Assembly: GCA_000825765.1 (NCBI GenBank)
Contig: CDGH01000060.1
Span: 1-61,029 of the forward strand
Source of the DNA: Ehrlichia minasensis
GTDB lineage: Bacteria; Pseudomonadota; Alphaproteobacteria; Rickettsiales; Anaplasmataceae
Length of the DNA stretch: 61,029 nucleotides
Reading direction: 5' to 3'
Shown: piece after piece, positions 1-10,035 of the stretch
Layout: each line of letters opens with the position of its first letter
How positions within the stretch are numbered: position 1 is the first letter of the stretch
Position numbers and translations under genes: made by a program
The notes under the pieces: model-generated
The model's database searches: none
What the model was told of the DNA's origin: nothing
What the model saw: the letters and a program-made list of their open reading frames with translations, nothing else

Positions 1-411
1 GAGTATATATTTGAACAACGTATAGTTTATCCAACATTACCTGTTCTACACTCATTTAATGGACAAATAGTGTCATCCACTGAGGAAGCTTCACCTCATA
101 AAATTGCTTTTGATAACAGTAATGATAATATTAAAATTATATTATCAGATTCAGAAATAGTTCAATCTGTATCTGATGTAAAAGAAAGTCAAACACAAGA
201 AGTATTACAACCTGCTACTGATACAGCACAAGAAAATCAAGCACAAGAAGTATCACAACCTGCTACTGATACAACAAAAGAAAATCAAGCACAAGAAGTA
301 TCACAACCTGCTACTGATACAATAAAAGAAAATCAAGCACAAGAAGCACCACAACCTGCCGCTGATGCTCAAGAAAAAGAGGTATCATCACCTGCTGCTG
401 CCAAAGAATGA
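1..411 (+). CDS. C-terminal part of a Gln/Glu-rich tandem-repeat protein (partial at window start)
   Basis: The reading frame is open from base 1, so the true start lies outside the window; an internal GTG at 70 is not a likely start. The visible 136 residues hold a 16-residue unit of the type QPATDTxxENQAQEVS (48 bp), three times at 199-342 and once degenerate to about 384, ending in an Ala/Glu-rich tail. No transmembrane segment or enzyme motif is visible. In Ehrlichia the OMP-1/P28/P30 outer-membrane gene cluster is known to end next to secA, so this may be the last gene of that locus or a separate repeat antigen. I do not recognise a named family. Confidence 0.6.
   Translation, partial: EYIFEQRIVYPTLPVLHSFNGQIVSSTEEASPHKIAFDNSNDNIKIILSDSEIVQSVSDVKESQTQEVLQPATDTAQENQAQEVSQPATDTTKENQAQEVSQPATDTIKENQAQEAPQPAADAQEKEVSSPAAAKE
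199..384 (+). repeat. 48-bp tandem repeat, about 3.8 copies, coding
   Basis: In-frame copies at 199-246, 247-294, 295-342 and a degenerate partial copy from 343. Each encodes 16 residues around a QPATDT...ENQAQ core. Copies differ by a few substitutions, mostly in the third quarter of the unit. Confidence 0.8.
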
Positions 412-788
412 CCAAAAAAAGTGGACTATCTCAACCTAACAAAGCATAAATAACAATTTAGCTTAACACCATACAATGTAGTTTTTTATCATAGTTAATA
501 AACTGTAATATTTGTAAAGCAGTTGTTCGATTTTACGAATAGCTGCTTTATAGCTAACATGTTGTACAGTAATTTGAATATAATTCTTATACAGCTTTAC
601 AATGTTTTCAAATAATGCTTGCATCTATTTGTATAAGCTGAAAATCCTAAACATCATTGTACTATCCATAATTTCTACAGTACATGAAATACCGAAAACA
701 TTTACATAGACTGTTGCTAATTTTGTTGTACTTTTATCTTATTTAATCATATAATTCACAAACTAATAAATTAAATATTAATTTAATT
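412..788. other. Spacer before secA with one long hairpin
   Basis: No gene is visible. A 15-bp imperfect stem (515-529 with 536-550, two G-U pairs, 6-nt loop) is the only clear structure. It lies about 100 bp after the upstream stop codon and has no U-run, so it is a possible mRNA 3'-end or processing structure rather than a standard terminator. Confidence 0.5.
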
Positions 789-3377
789 ATGCTTAGTATT
801 GCACATAAAATCTTTGGCTCAGCAAACAGCAGAATAATTAAATCATTTTATAAAGTGGTTCAGCACATAAATGCAATAGAGAACGAATTACAACTTCTTT
901 CTAATGAGGCATTAAAAAATAAAACCATAGAATTTAAGGAAGCACTTAAAAATGGAAAGACATTAGACGATATATTAGTCTCAGCTTTCGCTGTAGTAAG
1001 AGAAGCTTCAAAAAGAGTACTTAACATGAGGCATTTCGATGTACAACTTATAGGTGGAATGGTCTTACATAAAGGAATGATATCTGAAATGAAGACAGGA
1101 GAAGGAAAAACTCTAGTAGCAACATTAGCTGCATATCTAAATGCATTAGAAGGAAAAGGAGTTCATATAGTCACAGTAAATGATTATTTGGCAAAGCGTG
1201 ATGCTGAATGGATGGGAGAATTGTATGATGCATTAGGCATTACTGTAGGATGCATATTAACTGACACAAATGATTTAGAAAGAAAAAATGCATATCAATG
1301 TGACATATTATATTCAACAAATAATAACTTAGGCTTTGATTACTTACGTGACAACATGAAATTTTCCAGAAGCGAAATGGTACAAAGAGGTTTTAACTAT
1401 GCAATAGTTGATGAGGTAGATTCAATACTAATAGATGAAGCAAGAACCCCTCTTATAATTTCCGGGCAAGTAGATCAAGATATCAAAATGTACAAAAAAA
1501 TAGATAATCTGATTTACGAATTAGTAGAGGAAGATTACGAATTAGAAGAAAAAAGTAGGAATATTTTCCTAACGGAAGCTGGAACGACAAAAATTGAAAA
1601 TTTATTAACTAAACATAATCTTATTCCTTACAACACTTCCTTATATGATATAGATAATATCATAATCATGCACTACATTACTCAAGCATTACGCGCACAT
1701 AAAATTTTTTCTTTAGACAAGGATTACATAATCAAAAATGGCAATATAGTAATCATAGACGAGTTTACAGGGCGTATGATGGATGGAAGGAGATATTCAG
1801 ACGGACTACACCAAGCACTTGAAGCAAAAGAAAAACTAAACATCAATAGTGAAAACCAAACACTAGCTTCTACTACATTTCAAAACTACTTTAGAATGTA
1901 CACAAAACTTTCTGGAATGACTGGCACAGCAGAAACTGAATCTGAAGAATTCTTAGGTACATATAATCTACAAGTTGTACAAATTCCAACAAATATACCA
2001 GTTCAAAGAATAGACTTAAATGATGATATATATTGTACAGAAGAAGAAAAATTTAGTGCTGTCATCAAATTCATCTCAGAATGCCATCAAAAACTGCAGC
2101 CTGTATTAGTAGGTACAGTGAGTATTGAAAAATCAGAAATGTTATCTAAATTATTAACACAAAATAAACTAAAACATTCAGTGCTCAACGCACGTTATCA
2201 CGAACAAGAAGCATATATAATAGCACAAGCTGGCATACCTGGAACAATTACTATTGCTACAAATATGGCTGGTAGAGGTACAGACATACAGCTTGGTGGT
2301 AACTTAAAAATGCTAGCAAAAACAACACTTGCCAATATTACAGACAAAGAAGCAATAGAAATAAAATATAAGCAACTTGCAGAAAAAGTAAAAAAAGATA
2401 AAGAAATAGCAATACAAGCTGGCGGGTTATGTGTAATTGGAACAGAACGTCATGAAAGCAGAAGAATTGACAACCAATTAAGAGGAAGGTCAGGTAGACA
2501 AGGAGATCCTGGGTTATCTAAGTTTTTCTTATCATTAGAAGATGATTTATTAAGAATATTTGGATCAGATAAAATAAAAGGTGTGCTAAAAAAACTAGGA
2601 ATGAAAAAAGATGAAGCAATTCAACACACGTGGATAAGCAGGTCTATTGAAAAAGCACAACATAAGGTAGAATTAAGAAACTATGACATTAGAAAATCTT
2701 TATTAAAATTTGACAACGTAATAAATGAACAAAGAAAAGTTGTCTTTGACCAAAGAAACCATATTTTAGATAATGATTCTTATGACATTTCCATTATATA
2801 TAGAGACCTTAACAATGAAATAGTCAATGGCATAATACATGATAAATACTATAACTTAGACGATGAAACATATAAAATATTATCATCTGAGTTTACAAGA
2901 ATATACGCTATTACCTTGGATTACAACATCATCAGTGAATTAGAAAGTAAGGAAAAAGTTATAGAACACCTCAACAAAATTGCTGATGAACACTTTACAC
3001 AAAAGATAGAAGAATTTAAATCTAGAGATCAAACACTATGGGATCATGCAGTAAAAAAAGTCATGATTATGTCATTAGATTATTTATGGAGAGACCATCT
3101 TGCCGCATTAGATAGTCTAAAATGCGGAATAAATTTAAGATCCATAGCACAAAAAGATCCACTAAATGAGTTTAAAGCTGAAGCATTTTCTATGCTTGAA
3201 AACATGATGAATAAGTTCTATGAATTAATAATACAAAGATTATCCCATTTAAGATTTGATATAGAATTAAGTGAAACACAAATACCAGAATATAACATTA
3301 ATCACACTAAAATTTCACGCAATGAAAAATGCCCATGCGGATCAGGAAAAAAATTCAAACATTGTCATGGTATGTAA
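789..3377 (+). CDS. secA: Preprotein translocase ATPase SecA
   Basis: SecA is the motor ATPase that pushes unfolded preproteins through the SecYEG channel of the inner membrane. The 862-residue length is normal. Walker A is MKTGEGKT (101-108) and the DEAD-type box is DEVD (208-211), followed by a typical [11 protein letters not shown] segment. The helicase-like second nucleotide-binding fold shows [13 protein letters not shown] and [10 protein letters not shown]. The C-terminus ends in an intact zinc-binding SEC-C motif ([12 protein letters not shown]) used for SecB/ribosome contact. It starts with ATG and has no close co-directional neighbour. In Ehrlichia this gene marks the downstream edge of the P28 outer-membrane cluster. 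Confidence 0.98.
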   Translation: MLSIAHKIFGSANSRIIKSFYKVVQHINAIENELQLLSNEALKNKTIEFKEALKNGKTLDDILVSAFAVVREASKRVLNMRHFDVQLIGGMVLHKGMISEMKTGEGKTLVATLAAYLNALEGKGVHIVTVNDYLAKRDAEWMGELYDALGITVGCILTDTNDLERKNAYQCDILYSTNNNLGFDYLRDNMKFSRSEMVQRGFNYAIVDEVDSILIDEARTPLIISGQVDQDIKMYKKIDNLIYELVEEDYELEEKSRNIFLTEAGTTKIENLLTKHNLIPYNTSLYDIDNIIIMHYITQALRAHKIFSLDKDYIIKNGNIVIIDEFTGRMMDGRRYSDGLHQALEAKEKLNINSENQTLASTTFQNYFRMYTKLSGMTGTAETESEEFLGTYNLQVVQIPTNIPVQRIDLNDDIYCTEEEKFSAVIKFISECHQKLQPVLVGTVSIEKSEMLSKLLTQNKLKHSVLNARYHEQEAYIIAQAGIPGTITIATNMAGRGTDIQLGGNLKMLAKTTLANITDKEAIEIKYKQLAEKVKKDKEIAIQAGGLCVIGTERHESRRIDNQLRGRSGRQGDPGLSKFFLSLEDDLLRIFGSDKIKGVLKKLGMKKDEAIQHTWISRSIEKAQHKVELRNYDIRKSLLKFDNVINEQRKVVFDQRNHILDNDSYDISIIYRDLNNEIVNGIIHDKYYNLDDETYKILSSEFTRIYAITLDYNIISELESKEKVIEHLNKIADEHFTQKIEEFKSRDQTLWDHAVKKVMIMSLDYLWRDHLAALDSLKCGINLRSIAQKDPLNEFKAEAFSMLENMMNKFYELIIQRLSHLRFDIELSETQIPEYNINHTKISRNEKCPCGSGKKFKHCHGM

Positions 3378-4051
3378 GCATAAGATAATAACAACCTACT
3401 ATCAGTGAGGAACAAAAGTATAAGTCACTGCCTATTGAGGGCTATACACTAATAACAACAAATTTAGAATATAAAAATCTAACAAAATAACAACAATTGT
3501 TTCATTCCAAAGAAAATCTTAATACTATTATCAAGTATAAGAATAACATACCAAGCACTTTTGAATTTTTAGTATTCAAAAAATTGAATCATATGCAAAT
3601 CAATCTTGGTTCACAATAACAACTACTAATGAAAAACATATTCTAGTCATTACTCAAGAATAACATACTAAGAATTACTGAATTATGAGAACTGAAACAA
3701 TTATACAACTAATATACTTATCAATATTTAATAGTAAACTGCTTAATAGTATAATGTTTAAATACATACCATAACTATATTTGACTAGAAAGTATCAACA
3801 TTATATAAACCTTATGAGCACACAGTATAAGCTACTGCTACAACAACTTATAAAACAACAATATTTAATAATATTGATTTATAATAAATTAAAAAATTTT
3901 TAATCATACACATAATTAATTGCTAACTTCACACATATAGCAAAACAATTTATATAACAATACATAACCAATTTACATGTAATTATATTGAACAAAAATA
4001 GATACTAATTGACTATTACTTGTGTACATTTATCATTAAAACTTAATTATT
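3378..4051. other. Gene-free spacer after secA
   Basis: A/C-rich on the + strand, with many stops in all frames. A short imperfect direct repeat is visible near 3538 and 3656 (AAGAATAACATAC followed by similar sequence). No RNA gene or regulatory site was recognised. Confidence 0.5.
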
Positions 4052-4456
4052 TTAAGTATTTACACAACCATATATATCTAAAGCAACAACAGCATCACCT
4101 TGAATTTCTACTTTTCTAAAAGGTTTCATCATCAACAATACATTACTTTCATCACACATTAAACAAGTGTCATTTTCACTTAACATAGAAAACACATACC
4201 TACTGCTATTAGAATCATTAAGAATCACCTCTAAATCACACTCAGTACAATGCTTCTTATCATTATCAATTCCAGTACAGTATTTAATTAGATTGACTAT
4301 CCCTTTATCTCCTGAATCATTAACAATATGTCCACTAGCATAGTAATTACTCCCTTCTTCATTAACATGCACAACACCATGATAAACATCAACACCAGGA
4401 TGACCACTTCTCTGAATTGAAAAGTCAATTTGACATGAATCGTAATCTATACTCAT
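4052..4456 (-). CDS. Small hypothetical protein, member A of a local paralogous family
   Basis: A 134-residue acidic protein without signal peptide or membrane segment. Its N-terminal half aligns by eye with the next gene: CQIDFSIQ, VDVYHG, NYYASGHIVND, GDKG, and CDLEVIL correspond to CQIDFLIQ, VDIYHG, KYYASASIVND, GDKG and CDLEITL. It stops where its paralogue continues for about 35 more residues (GCVNT against GINTKEIRD), so it may be C-terminally truncated. The family is not recognised. The position between secA and ftsZ and the tandem arrangement suggest lineage-specific duplication. Function unknown. Confidence 0.65.
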   Translation of the reverse strand: MSIDYDSCQIDFSIQRSGHPGVDVYHGVVHVNEEGSNYYASGHIVNDSGDKGIVNLIKYCTGIDNDKKHCTECDLEVILNDSNSSRYVFSMLSENDTCLMCDESNVLLMMKPFRKVEIQGDAVVALDIYGCVNT

Positions 4457-4731
4457 AGCAATACCTTCTATAAATTAAATTATTAGCTAAAAAACTAATA
4501 TAATAAATCCCTATTTATATATAACATCCACAGTACAAATCACTTGATCTGCACTTAAGACACAAAAAGAAAAACTCTTTCTACAAATATATAGTACCAT
4601 ATTTAAATAAATTAACACTACAAAAAGTAATAAACCTAAAAAATAGAAAAGAGTAACTCAATAAATATTAATGTATCAATACAAATTTAGACAATCAATA
4701 ACTTACTACATTTCTATAAAAAAATTACTTA

Positions 4732-5298
4732 TTACTCACATTTAGTTTCTACTTTGCCACGAGAATAAATATAAGTACACCCACCTGCTTTATGTTCTTT
4801 ATTTTCATATTTTTCATTAAAGAAAGAATCTCTTATCTCTTTAGTATTTATACCATCGTGCACAAGCACGGTAATAATAGGTTCTTTATTAATTTGTTCT
4901 ACTTTTAATGGATCCATTAGCAATGGATTATGTGAGTCAATTAACAAACAATCTTGTAAGTTACCCAATATAGAAACAATAAAACTTTTATTAATTGAAG
5001 TAATAGTATTACTAGAACTAGTAGGATCATAATGTTCAAGAGTAATTTCTAAATCACATTTAGAACTTACATTACCATAAATACCTTTTGTACCATGATT
5101 TAATATATTTACCGTACCTTTATCACCTGTCAAATCATTAACAATAGATGCACTAGCATAATATTTACCTTCATCACCGTTGATATGTAATGTACCATGA
5201 TAAATATCAACATTAGAATGACAATTTTGTTGAATTAAAAAATCAATCTGACAATCATTTTGAGACTCATTCTGATACTCATTAAAATCTAAAACCAT
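4732..5298 (-). CDS. Small hypothetical protein, member B of the same family
   Basis: A 188-residue protein that appears to be the full-length member of the secA-ftsZ spacer family. Recognisable blocks are CQIDFLIQQN, VDIYHGTLHING, YYASASIVNDLTGDKGTVN, CDLEITLEHYDPTSS and VLVHDGINTKEIRDSFF. There is no signal peptide or transmembrane helix, and the C-terminal 30 residues are hydrophilic with a few Cys. It is transcribed against secA and ftsZ and followed by paralogue A 275 bp downstream. Function not recognised. Confidence 0.65.
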   Translation of the reverse strand: MVLDFNEYQNESQNDCQIDFLIQQNCHSNVDIYHGTLHINGDEGKYYASASIVNDLTGDKGTVNILNHGTKGIYGNVSSKCDLEITLEHYDPTSSSNTITSINKSFIVSILGNLQDCLLIDSHNPLLMDPLKVEQINKEPIITVLVHDGINTKEIRDSFFNEKYENKEHKAGGCTYIYSRGKVETKCE

Positions 5299-5535
5299 AG
5301 CAAAGCTCTATTAAGAAAATATATTAACATGTTAATTATATACTTTTTAATTAAAAATACTAGATATTTATTACACATAACTTACATCTAATGAGACAGA
5401 ACGAAAAACCTGCAACACATAATTATTAGTATGCAAGTGTACACTTAAACAGAACAACACTAGAGTTTAAATTATTAAACAATTCAAAACATCTAGTTAC
5501 ATACATAACTTACACACAAAACAATAACTTATTTA

Positions 5536-6150
5536 TTATTCACACTTATAGTTCTAATAATACAACATATACACACTACTCTTTATTACCTTCATTATTC
5601 ACACCAAAGAAAGTATCTTTAATCATTACTAAAAGTTAAACCTGTTTCCAACTTCTAGTCCAAACTGTCGCAGATTGTTGTACTGTAATATTTGCTCCAC
5701 CAGGTAATAGGATAGTAATACCTTTAAATTTTGAGAATTTACACCATTATGTACAAGCATAGTAACAGCATGTTCATTAGCATCCACTTTAGATGGCCAT
5801 AAGTAATAAATTATGATGATCAACAAGCAACTGATCTAAACACCAAAAAATAAGTAGGCATAAAAGTATTATTAATTGACGTAGTTTCATTAATAGATTT
5901 CACAGGATCATAATGCTCAAGCAAAATTTCCAAATTACATTTAGCAATATATTAGTCATAATAATACATACCGCCTTCTTGTCTAAGTACGTACCTTTAC
6001 CTCCTGTCAAATCATTAATGATTTCCCCAGTAGTACCGTAATTGCTATCTTCATCATTAAAATGCAAAGTACCATGATAAAAATCAGTATTAGGACTATC
6101 ACTTTTTTGAATCAAAAAGTCACTGATGTACATTATAATCAGTATCTATA
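5536..6150 (-). pseudogene. Decayed third copy of the small hypothetical family
   Basis: Fragments in different frames match member B in order. Around 6000-6133 there is SDFLIQKSD, DFYHGTLHFND and IINDLTGGKGT. Around 5880-5950 the nucleotide sequence still matches the CDLEITLEHYDPTSS region. Around 5720-5830 there is AVTMLVHNGVN. The end TGTGAATAA (5536-5544) corresponds to member B's TGTGAGTAA. Frameshifts near both ends and internal stops separate the pieces, and the start codon of the ancestral frame is lost. Two short open frames inside (5629-5826 and 5900-6133) are remnants and not separate genes. Confidence 0.75.
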
Positions 6151-6497
6151 ACAAAACCTACAACATGTTAATAAATATACATAGGTATTATATAATGTAT
6201 TAAGTACCACAACTTTTACATATTTACACTCTATTACTTTACACAATGTTAGCATTGCAATAGTAGTACACTAAATTCATATATAAATATTCACCTTAAT
6301 TCTGCTACATATACTTCTAGTTTAAACCAATTTCAATATTTTTACTAAGTAACTACTACGCCACAAATTACCAACAGAAACAATTATATATTTATATAAA
6401 TTTATTATTAGTTAAATATACATACTTAATTTATTTTATATCTATCAAATTATTTGCATTATTTAATTGACGTAGTATATTAAGTTATCGTTATTAT
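6151..6497. other. Spacer upstream of ftsZ
   Basis: Very AT-rich; contains whatever promoter drives ftsZ and the leader of the decayed gene on the other strand. No box convincing enough to call. Confidence 0.4.
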
Positions 6498-7769
6498 GTG
6501 TTCAGTATGTCTTTAAATATTTGTTTACCAGATCAATCACTATTAAGACCCAGAATTACAGTTTTTGGTGTAGGTGGTGCTGGCGGTAATGCTGTTAACA
6601 ACATGATACAGTCTAATCTACATGGTGTTAACTTTGTAGTAGCAAATACAGATGCACAAGCATTAGAGCTTTCTTTGTCTGAAAAGAAAATTCAACTAGG
6701 CATTGGATTAACAAAAGGGTTAGGAGCAGGATCACTACCAGAAGTAGGTAGAGGAGCCGCAGAAGAATCAATAAATGAAATTATTGAAGAAATTGCAGAC
6801 AGCAATATGTTATTCATAACGGCTGGAATGGGTGGTGGTACAGGAACAGGTGCAGCACCTGTAATTGCTAAAGTCGCAAAGGAAAACAAGATTTTAACCA
6901 TAGGAGTTGTCACTAAACCTTTTCATTTTGAAGGTGCACATCGTATGAGAACAGCAGAACTTGGCTTAGAAGAGCTGCAAAGATACGTTGATACCTTGAT
7001 AGTAATTCCTAATCAAAATCTATTTAGGATTGCTAACGATAAAACAACATTTGCAGATGCATTTAAGCTTGCAGACACTGTGCTGCATACAGGTGTTCGT
7101 GGTATAACTGATTTAATGGTAATGCCAGGGCTTATCAACCTAGATTTTGCTGATATTCGAGCAATAATGAGCGAAATGGGTAAAGCAATGATGGGTACAG
7201 GAGAAGCAGAAGGAGAAAATAGAGCTATATTAGCAGCTGAAGCAGCTATATCTAATCCCCTATTAGACAATATTTCAATGAAAGGAGCAAAAGGAATATT
7301 AATCAACATAACTGGTGGATTGGATATGACACTATTTGAAGTTGATGCTGCTGCAAATCGTATTAGAGAAGAAGTAGATAGCCATGCTAATATAATATTT
7401 GGATCAACATTTAACAAAGAAAGCGAAGGAAAGATTAGAGTATCTGTTTTAGCAACTGGAATAGATAATGAAGAAGTAGTAATACAAAACAAAAGCACAA
7501 TTAAAAACAAAGAAACTTATGATAACAAGTTATCTGAAATATCAAATAAACATTTTAACCCATCAGATAATGAAATTGCTTATTATAAACCTAGCGATCC
7601 AGGGCAAGATATGATTAATTCAATAAATCACACTAGGAAACAAGACAACATAGACAATCAATCATCTAACAACAAAATACATGAATCAGCTTATAAAGCA
7701 CAATTCAATAAAAATGAGTATTGGGACGAAGAATCACTTAATATTCCAACTTTTTTAAGAAAAAAATAA
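6498..7769 (+). CDS. ftsZ: Cell division GTPase FtsZ
   Basis: FtsZ is the tubulin-like GTPase that polymerises into the division ring at mid-cell. The 423 residues contain the nucleotide-binding GVGGAGGNA (24-32) and the tubulin signature GGGTGTG (112-118). After about residue 330 there is a variable, Asn/Lys-rich linker. The protein ends in a conserved C-terminal peptide, [10 protein letters not shown], which is the usual docking site for FtsA/ZipA-type partners. A second in-frame ATG sits three codons into the frame. The EVE-domain gene begins 6 bp after the stop and is probably co-transcribed. Confidence 0.98.
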   Translation: MFSMSLNICLPDQSLLRPRITVFGVGGAGGNAVNNMIQSNLHGVNFVVANTDAQALELSLSEKKIQLGIGLTKGLGAGSLPEVGRGAAEESINEIIEEIADSNMLFITAGMGGGTGTGAAPVIAKVAKENKILTIGVVTKPFHFEGAHRMRTAELGLEELQRYVDTLIVIPNQNLFRIANDKTTFADAFKLADTVLHTGVRGITDLMVMPGLINLDFADIRAIMSEMGKAMMGTGEAEGENRAILAAEAAISNPLLDNISMKGAKGILINITGGLDMTLFEVDAAANRIREEVDSHANIIFGSTFNKESEGKIRVSVLATGIDNEEVVIQNKSTIKNKETYDNKLSEISNKHFNPSDNEIAYYKPSDPGQDMINSINHTRKQDNIDNQSSNNKIHESAYKAQFNKNEYWDEESLNIPTFLRKK

Positions 7770-7775
7770 GGTGCA

Positions 7776-8183
7776 ATGTCTTATTGGCTTTTAAAAACAG
7801 AACCTCAAGATTTTTCTTGGGATAATATGCTGTATGATAAAGTTACTGTATGGGATAATGTATTAAACTATCAAGCACAAAATTATTTAAAAGTAATGAA
7901 GTGTGGTGACTTTGCATTTTTTTATCATTCTGGGAAAGACAAAGGAATAATAGGAATAGTAGATATATATAAAGAATTCTATCTCCCTAACATGAACAAT
8001 AGGTTTGGTGTAGTTGAAGTAAAGATAAATAAAAAATTAAATAAAACAGTATTTTTGAAAGACATTAAATCAATTTCTACACTAAAAAATATGCTTATTT
8101 TAAAACAACCACGACTATCAGTTTCTCCAATAACAGAACAAGAGTGGCATTGTATTTTACAGCTAGGAGAAACTACACTGTGA
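7776..8183 (+). CDS. EVE-domain (PUA-like) protein
   Basis: A 135-residue protein that opens with the EVE-family signature YWLLKTEPQDFSW and continues with VWDNVLNYQAQNYLKVMK and GDFAFFYHSG. EVE domains are PUA-related folds thought to bind modified bases in nucleic acid; the exact role of the bacterial stand-alone protein is not established. It is slightly short, and its stop codon overlaps the GTG start of ybeY (GTGA), so the two are translationally linked. It also sits 6 bp after ftsZ. Confidence 0.85.
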   Translation: MSYWLLKTEPQDFSWDNMLYDKVTVWDNVLNYQAQNYLKVMKCGDFAFFYHSGKDKGIIGIVDIYKEFYLPNMNNRFGVVEVKINKKLNKTVFLKDIKSISTLKNMLILKQPRLSVSPITEQEWHCILQLGETTL

Positions 8184-8644
8184 TTGAAATTAATGTTTAC
8201 TATAAAAAGTGGTATAATGTAATAAGTAAACCAAAAAGTTTTGTTAAAAATATCATCAATACTTCTCTAACAGATCTAAACATTCATGAGTACAAACCTA
8301 TCATTTCTATAGTATTAGCAAACGACAAATTATTACAGCAATTAAACTATGAATACAGAAAAAAAAACAAACCAACAAATGTTTTATCATTTCCATACAA
8401 TAAATTAGAAAAAAACTGCTACTTAGGAGAAATTTTTATTTCATTAGATGTCCTTATGAACGAATCGATTGATCTTAATATACCAATAGAACACCATACT
8501 TCTCATATGTTGATTCACGGACTATTACACATTTTAGACTACGATCATGAAGAACCACTAGATCAATATATAATGGAGTCTATTGAAATTAAGTTATTAG
8601 ACAAACTAGGAATAAAAAACCCTTATGTTTCACGTGAAACATAA
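8180..8644 (+). CDS. ybeY: Endoribonuclease YbeY (rRNA maturation factor)
   Basis: YbeY is a zinc-dependent single-strand RNase needed for 16S rRNA 3'-end maturation and ribosome quality control. The metal motif HGLLHILDYDH fits the family's HGxLHLxGyDH signature, and NVLSFPY is also typical. I place the start at the GTG at 8180, giving 154 residues and a GTGA overlap with the upstream stop; an ATG at 8144 would lie deep inside the EVE gene. The last codons (YVSRET-stop) are encoded by a perfect parS site, so the 3' end of this gene doubles as a ParB-binding sequence. Confidence 0.93.
   Translation: MIEINVYYKKWYNVISKPKSFVKNIINTSLTDLNIHEYKPIISIVLANDKLLQQLNYEYRKKNKPTNVLSFPYNKLEKNCYLGEIFISLDVLMNESIDLNIPIEHHTSHMLIHGLLHILDYDHEEPLDQYIMESIEIKLLDKLGIKNPYVSRET
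8626..8641. promoter_or_regulatory. parS site 1 (perfect ParB-binding palindrome, inside ybeY 3' end)
   Basis: TGTTTCACGTGAAACA is a perfect 16-bp palindrome identical to the consensus bacterial parS. It overlaps the last codons of ybeY, its final A being the second base-run of the stop region. parA and parB lie downstream. Confidence 0.93.
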
Positions 8645-8765
8645 ACGTTTAAACAAAATAATGCACTCTCAATTATTATCACTAAGCATCATTAGTTCAA
8701 TATATAAATATAACAAAATACGTTAAATTAAATTACTATACAAACTAGGCATAAAAAAAACATTA

Positions 8766-8781
8766 TGTTTTATGTAAAATA
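8766..8781. repeat. Decayed parS copy (repeat unit 2)
   Basis: TGTTTTATGTAAAATA occupies the parS position in the second tandem copy of the ybeY-tail unit. It differs from site 1 at four positions, all C-to-T or G-to-A transitions, so it is probably not bound well by ParB. Confidence 0.7.
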
Positions 8782-8953
8782 TAAATACCTAAACAAAATA
8801 GTGAAATTTTAATCACAATAAAATTTATACTATTAACTTACCATTTCATAGATTATTAAACATTTCATTCACAAGCATAAAAAATCATTATATCAACATA
8901 TAAGAAATATACTAAATTGAGTTACTAAATAAATTAGTAATAAAAAAAATTCA

Positions 8954-8969
8954 TGTTCCACGTGAAACA
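8954..8969. promoter_or_regulatory. parS site 2
   Basis: TGTTCCACGTGAAACA fits the parS consensus TGTTNCACGTGAAACA with one base different from the symmetrical site 1. It lies in the third copy of the ybeY-tail repeat, 328 bp from site 1 and about 290 bp before parA. Confidence 0.92.
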
Positions 8970-9115
8970 TAAACATTCAAACAAAAGATTTACAATCGAT
9001 AAAAAACGATACTACTAATTCACCGTTTCATAACATACTTCATTTGCAAACACAAAGAATCATTAGGTCAATACATTAATAGATGATTATATAAATTAGT
9101 AACAAAAAAATCTTA

Positions 9116-9131
9116 TGCTGCACATAAAATA
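9116..9131. repeat. Decayed parS copy (repeat unit 4)
   Basis: TGCTGCACATAAAATA lies at the parS position in the fourth degenerate tail copy. Five of 16 positions differ from site 1. Confidence 0.6.
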
Positions 9132-9255
9132 TTCAATAAAAACTATCTATCATATAAATTTTGTATCATATTGTAATATACAATACTTAATAATAAAAAA
9201 TTCAGTGACAGTAGTCTCATCTAATATATAATTAAAAAAAATGTAAATTATCTGT

Positions 9256-10023
9256 ATGAGCAAAGTTTTTGCAATAGTAAATCAAAAAGGCGGTGTTGGA
9301 AAAACAACAACTAGTATAAACTTATCAACAGCTTTTTCTATAGTAAATAAAAAGACCTTACTTATAGATTTAGATCCTCAAGGTAATAGCAGTACTGGTT
9401 TCGGAATAACATATGAACAAAGGATAAATACAGTATATGAAGTATTAATCAATAACCTATCTATATCATCAGCTGTTGTCACAACTGAAATACCAAACTT
9501 ACATTTATTACCATCAACAGTAGATCTATCTGCAGCAGAAGTTGAATTAACACAAGTACAACAAAGAGAATTTATTTTAAAAAAATCTTTGTCTGAAGTA
9601 AGAAACTCATATGACTATATCTTTATCGATTGTCCACCTTCTTTGGGATTACTAACAGTAAATGCATTAATAGCTGCAGACTCTATTATGATTCCATTAC
9701 AATGCGAATTTTTCGCTCTGGAAGGACTTAGCCATTTAATAAAAACCATAGAAATAATCAAGAAACATCTCAACCCACTCTTATCAATAGAAGGAATTAT
9801 TTTAACTATGTATGATAAAAGAAATAAGCTAAGTGAACAAGTAGAAGAAGATATTAGAAAATATTTAAAAGAATCTGTATATAAAACAGTCATCCCTAGA
9901 AATGTTAGATTATCTGAAGCTCCATCCCATGGAAAACCTGCCATTATATATGATTTTAAATGTGCAGGTTCACAAGCATATATATATCTAGCAAAAGAAA
10001 TCCTAAAAAAACAAAAAAAATAA
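9256..10023 (+). CDS. parA: Chromosome partitioning ATPase ParA (Soj)
   Basis: ParA binds DNA non-specifically in its ATP form and pulls the ParB-parS complex during origin segregation. The 255-residue protein starts with the deviant Walker A KGGVGKTT (11-18), continues with LLIDLDPQGNSSTGFG, and has the Walker B segment YIFIDCPPSLGLLT and a QCEFFALEGL block. It lacks the N-terminal HTH extension of plasmid ParA, as expected for a chromosomal Soj type. parB follows after 12 bp. Upstream are parS sites. Confidence 0.97.
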   Translation: MSKVFAIVNQKGGVGKTTTSINLSTAFSIVNKKTLLIDLDPQGNSSTGFGITYEQRINTVYEVLINNLSISSAVVTTEIPNLHLLPSTVDLSAAEVELTQVQQREFILKKSLSEVRNSYDYIFIDCPPSLGLLTVNALIAADSIMIPLQCEFFALEGLSHLIKTIEIIKKHLNPLLSIEGIILTMYDKRNKLSEQVEEDIRKYLKESVYKTVIPRNVRLSEAPSHGKPAIIYDFKCAGSQAYIYLAKEILKKQKK

Positions 10024-10035
10024 TAGGTATTCAAA

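Larger units (their letters stand above)
8565..9140. repeat. Degenerate tandem repeat derived from the 3' end of ybeY, about 4 copies
   Basis: The block around GATCAATATATAA...AAACTAGGAATAAAAAA...parS...AAACATAAACxTTxAAACAAAA recurs with parS positions at 8626, 8766, 8954 and 9116 (spacings 140, 188 and 162 bp). Copy 1 is the coding end of ybeY; copies 2-4 fill the spacer to parA and carry point changes and indels. Apart from these repeats I see no gene in 8645-9255. Confidence 0.8.

Noticed and set aside
199-384. Possible CRISPR-like repeats
   Set aside because: The repeats are contiguous, in frame and without spacers, so they are coding tandem repeats; no cas gene is in the window.
5629-6133. 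Two separate small genes in the decayed paralogue
   Set aside because: Both align with consecutive parts of one paralogue in different frames, so they are pieces of one pseudogene.
7013-7510. 165-codon frame antisense to ftsZ
   Set aside because: Lies fully inside ftsZ, has no ribosome-binding site and no family resemblance.
8144-8179. ATG 8144 as start of ybeY
   Set aside because: It would overlap the EVE gene by 40 bp and add residues foreign to the family; the GTG at 8180 gives a tight GTGA overlap.
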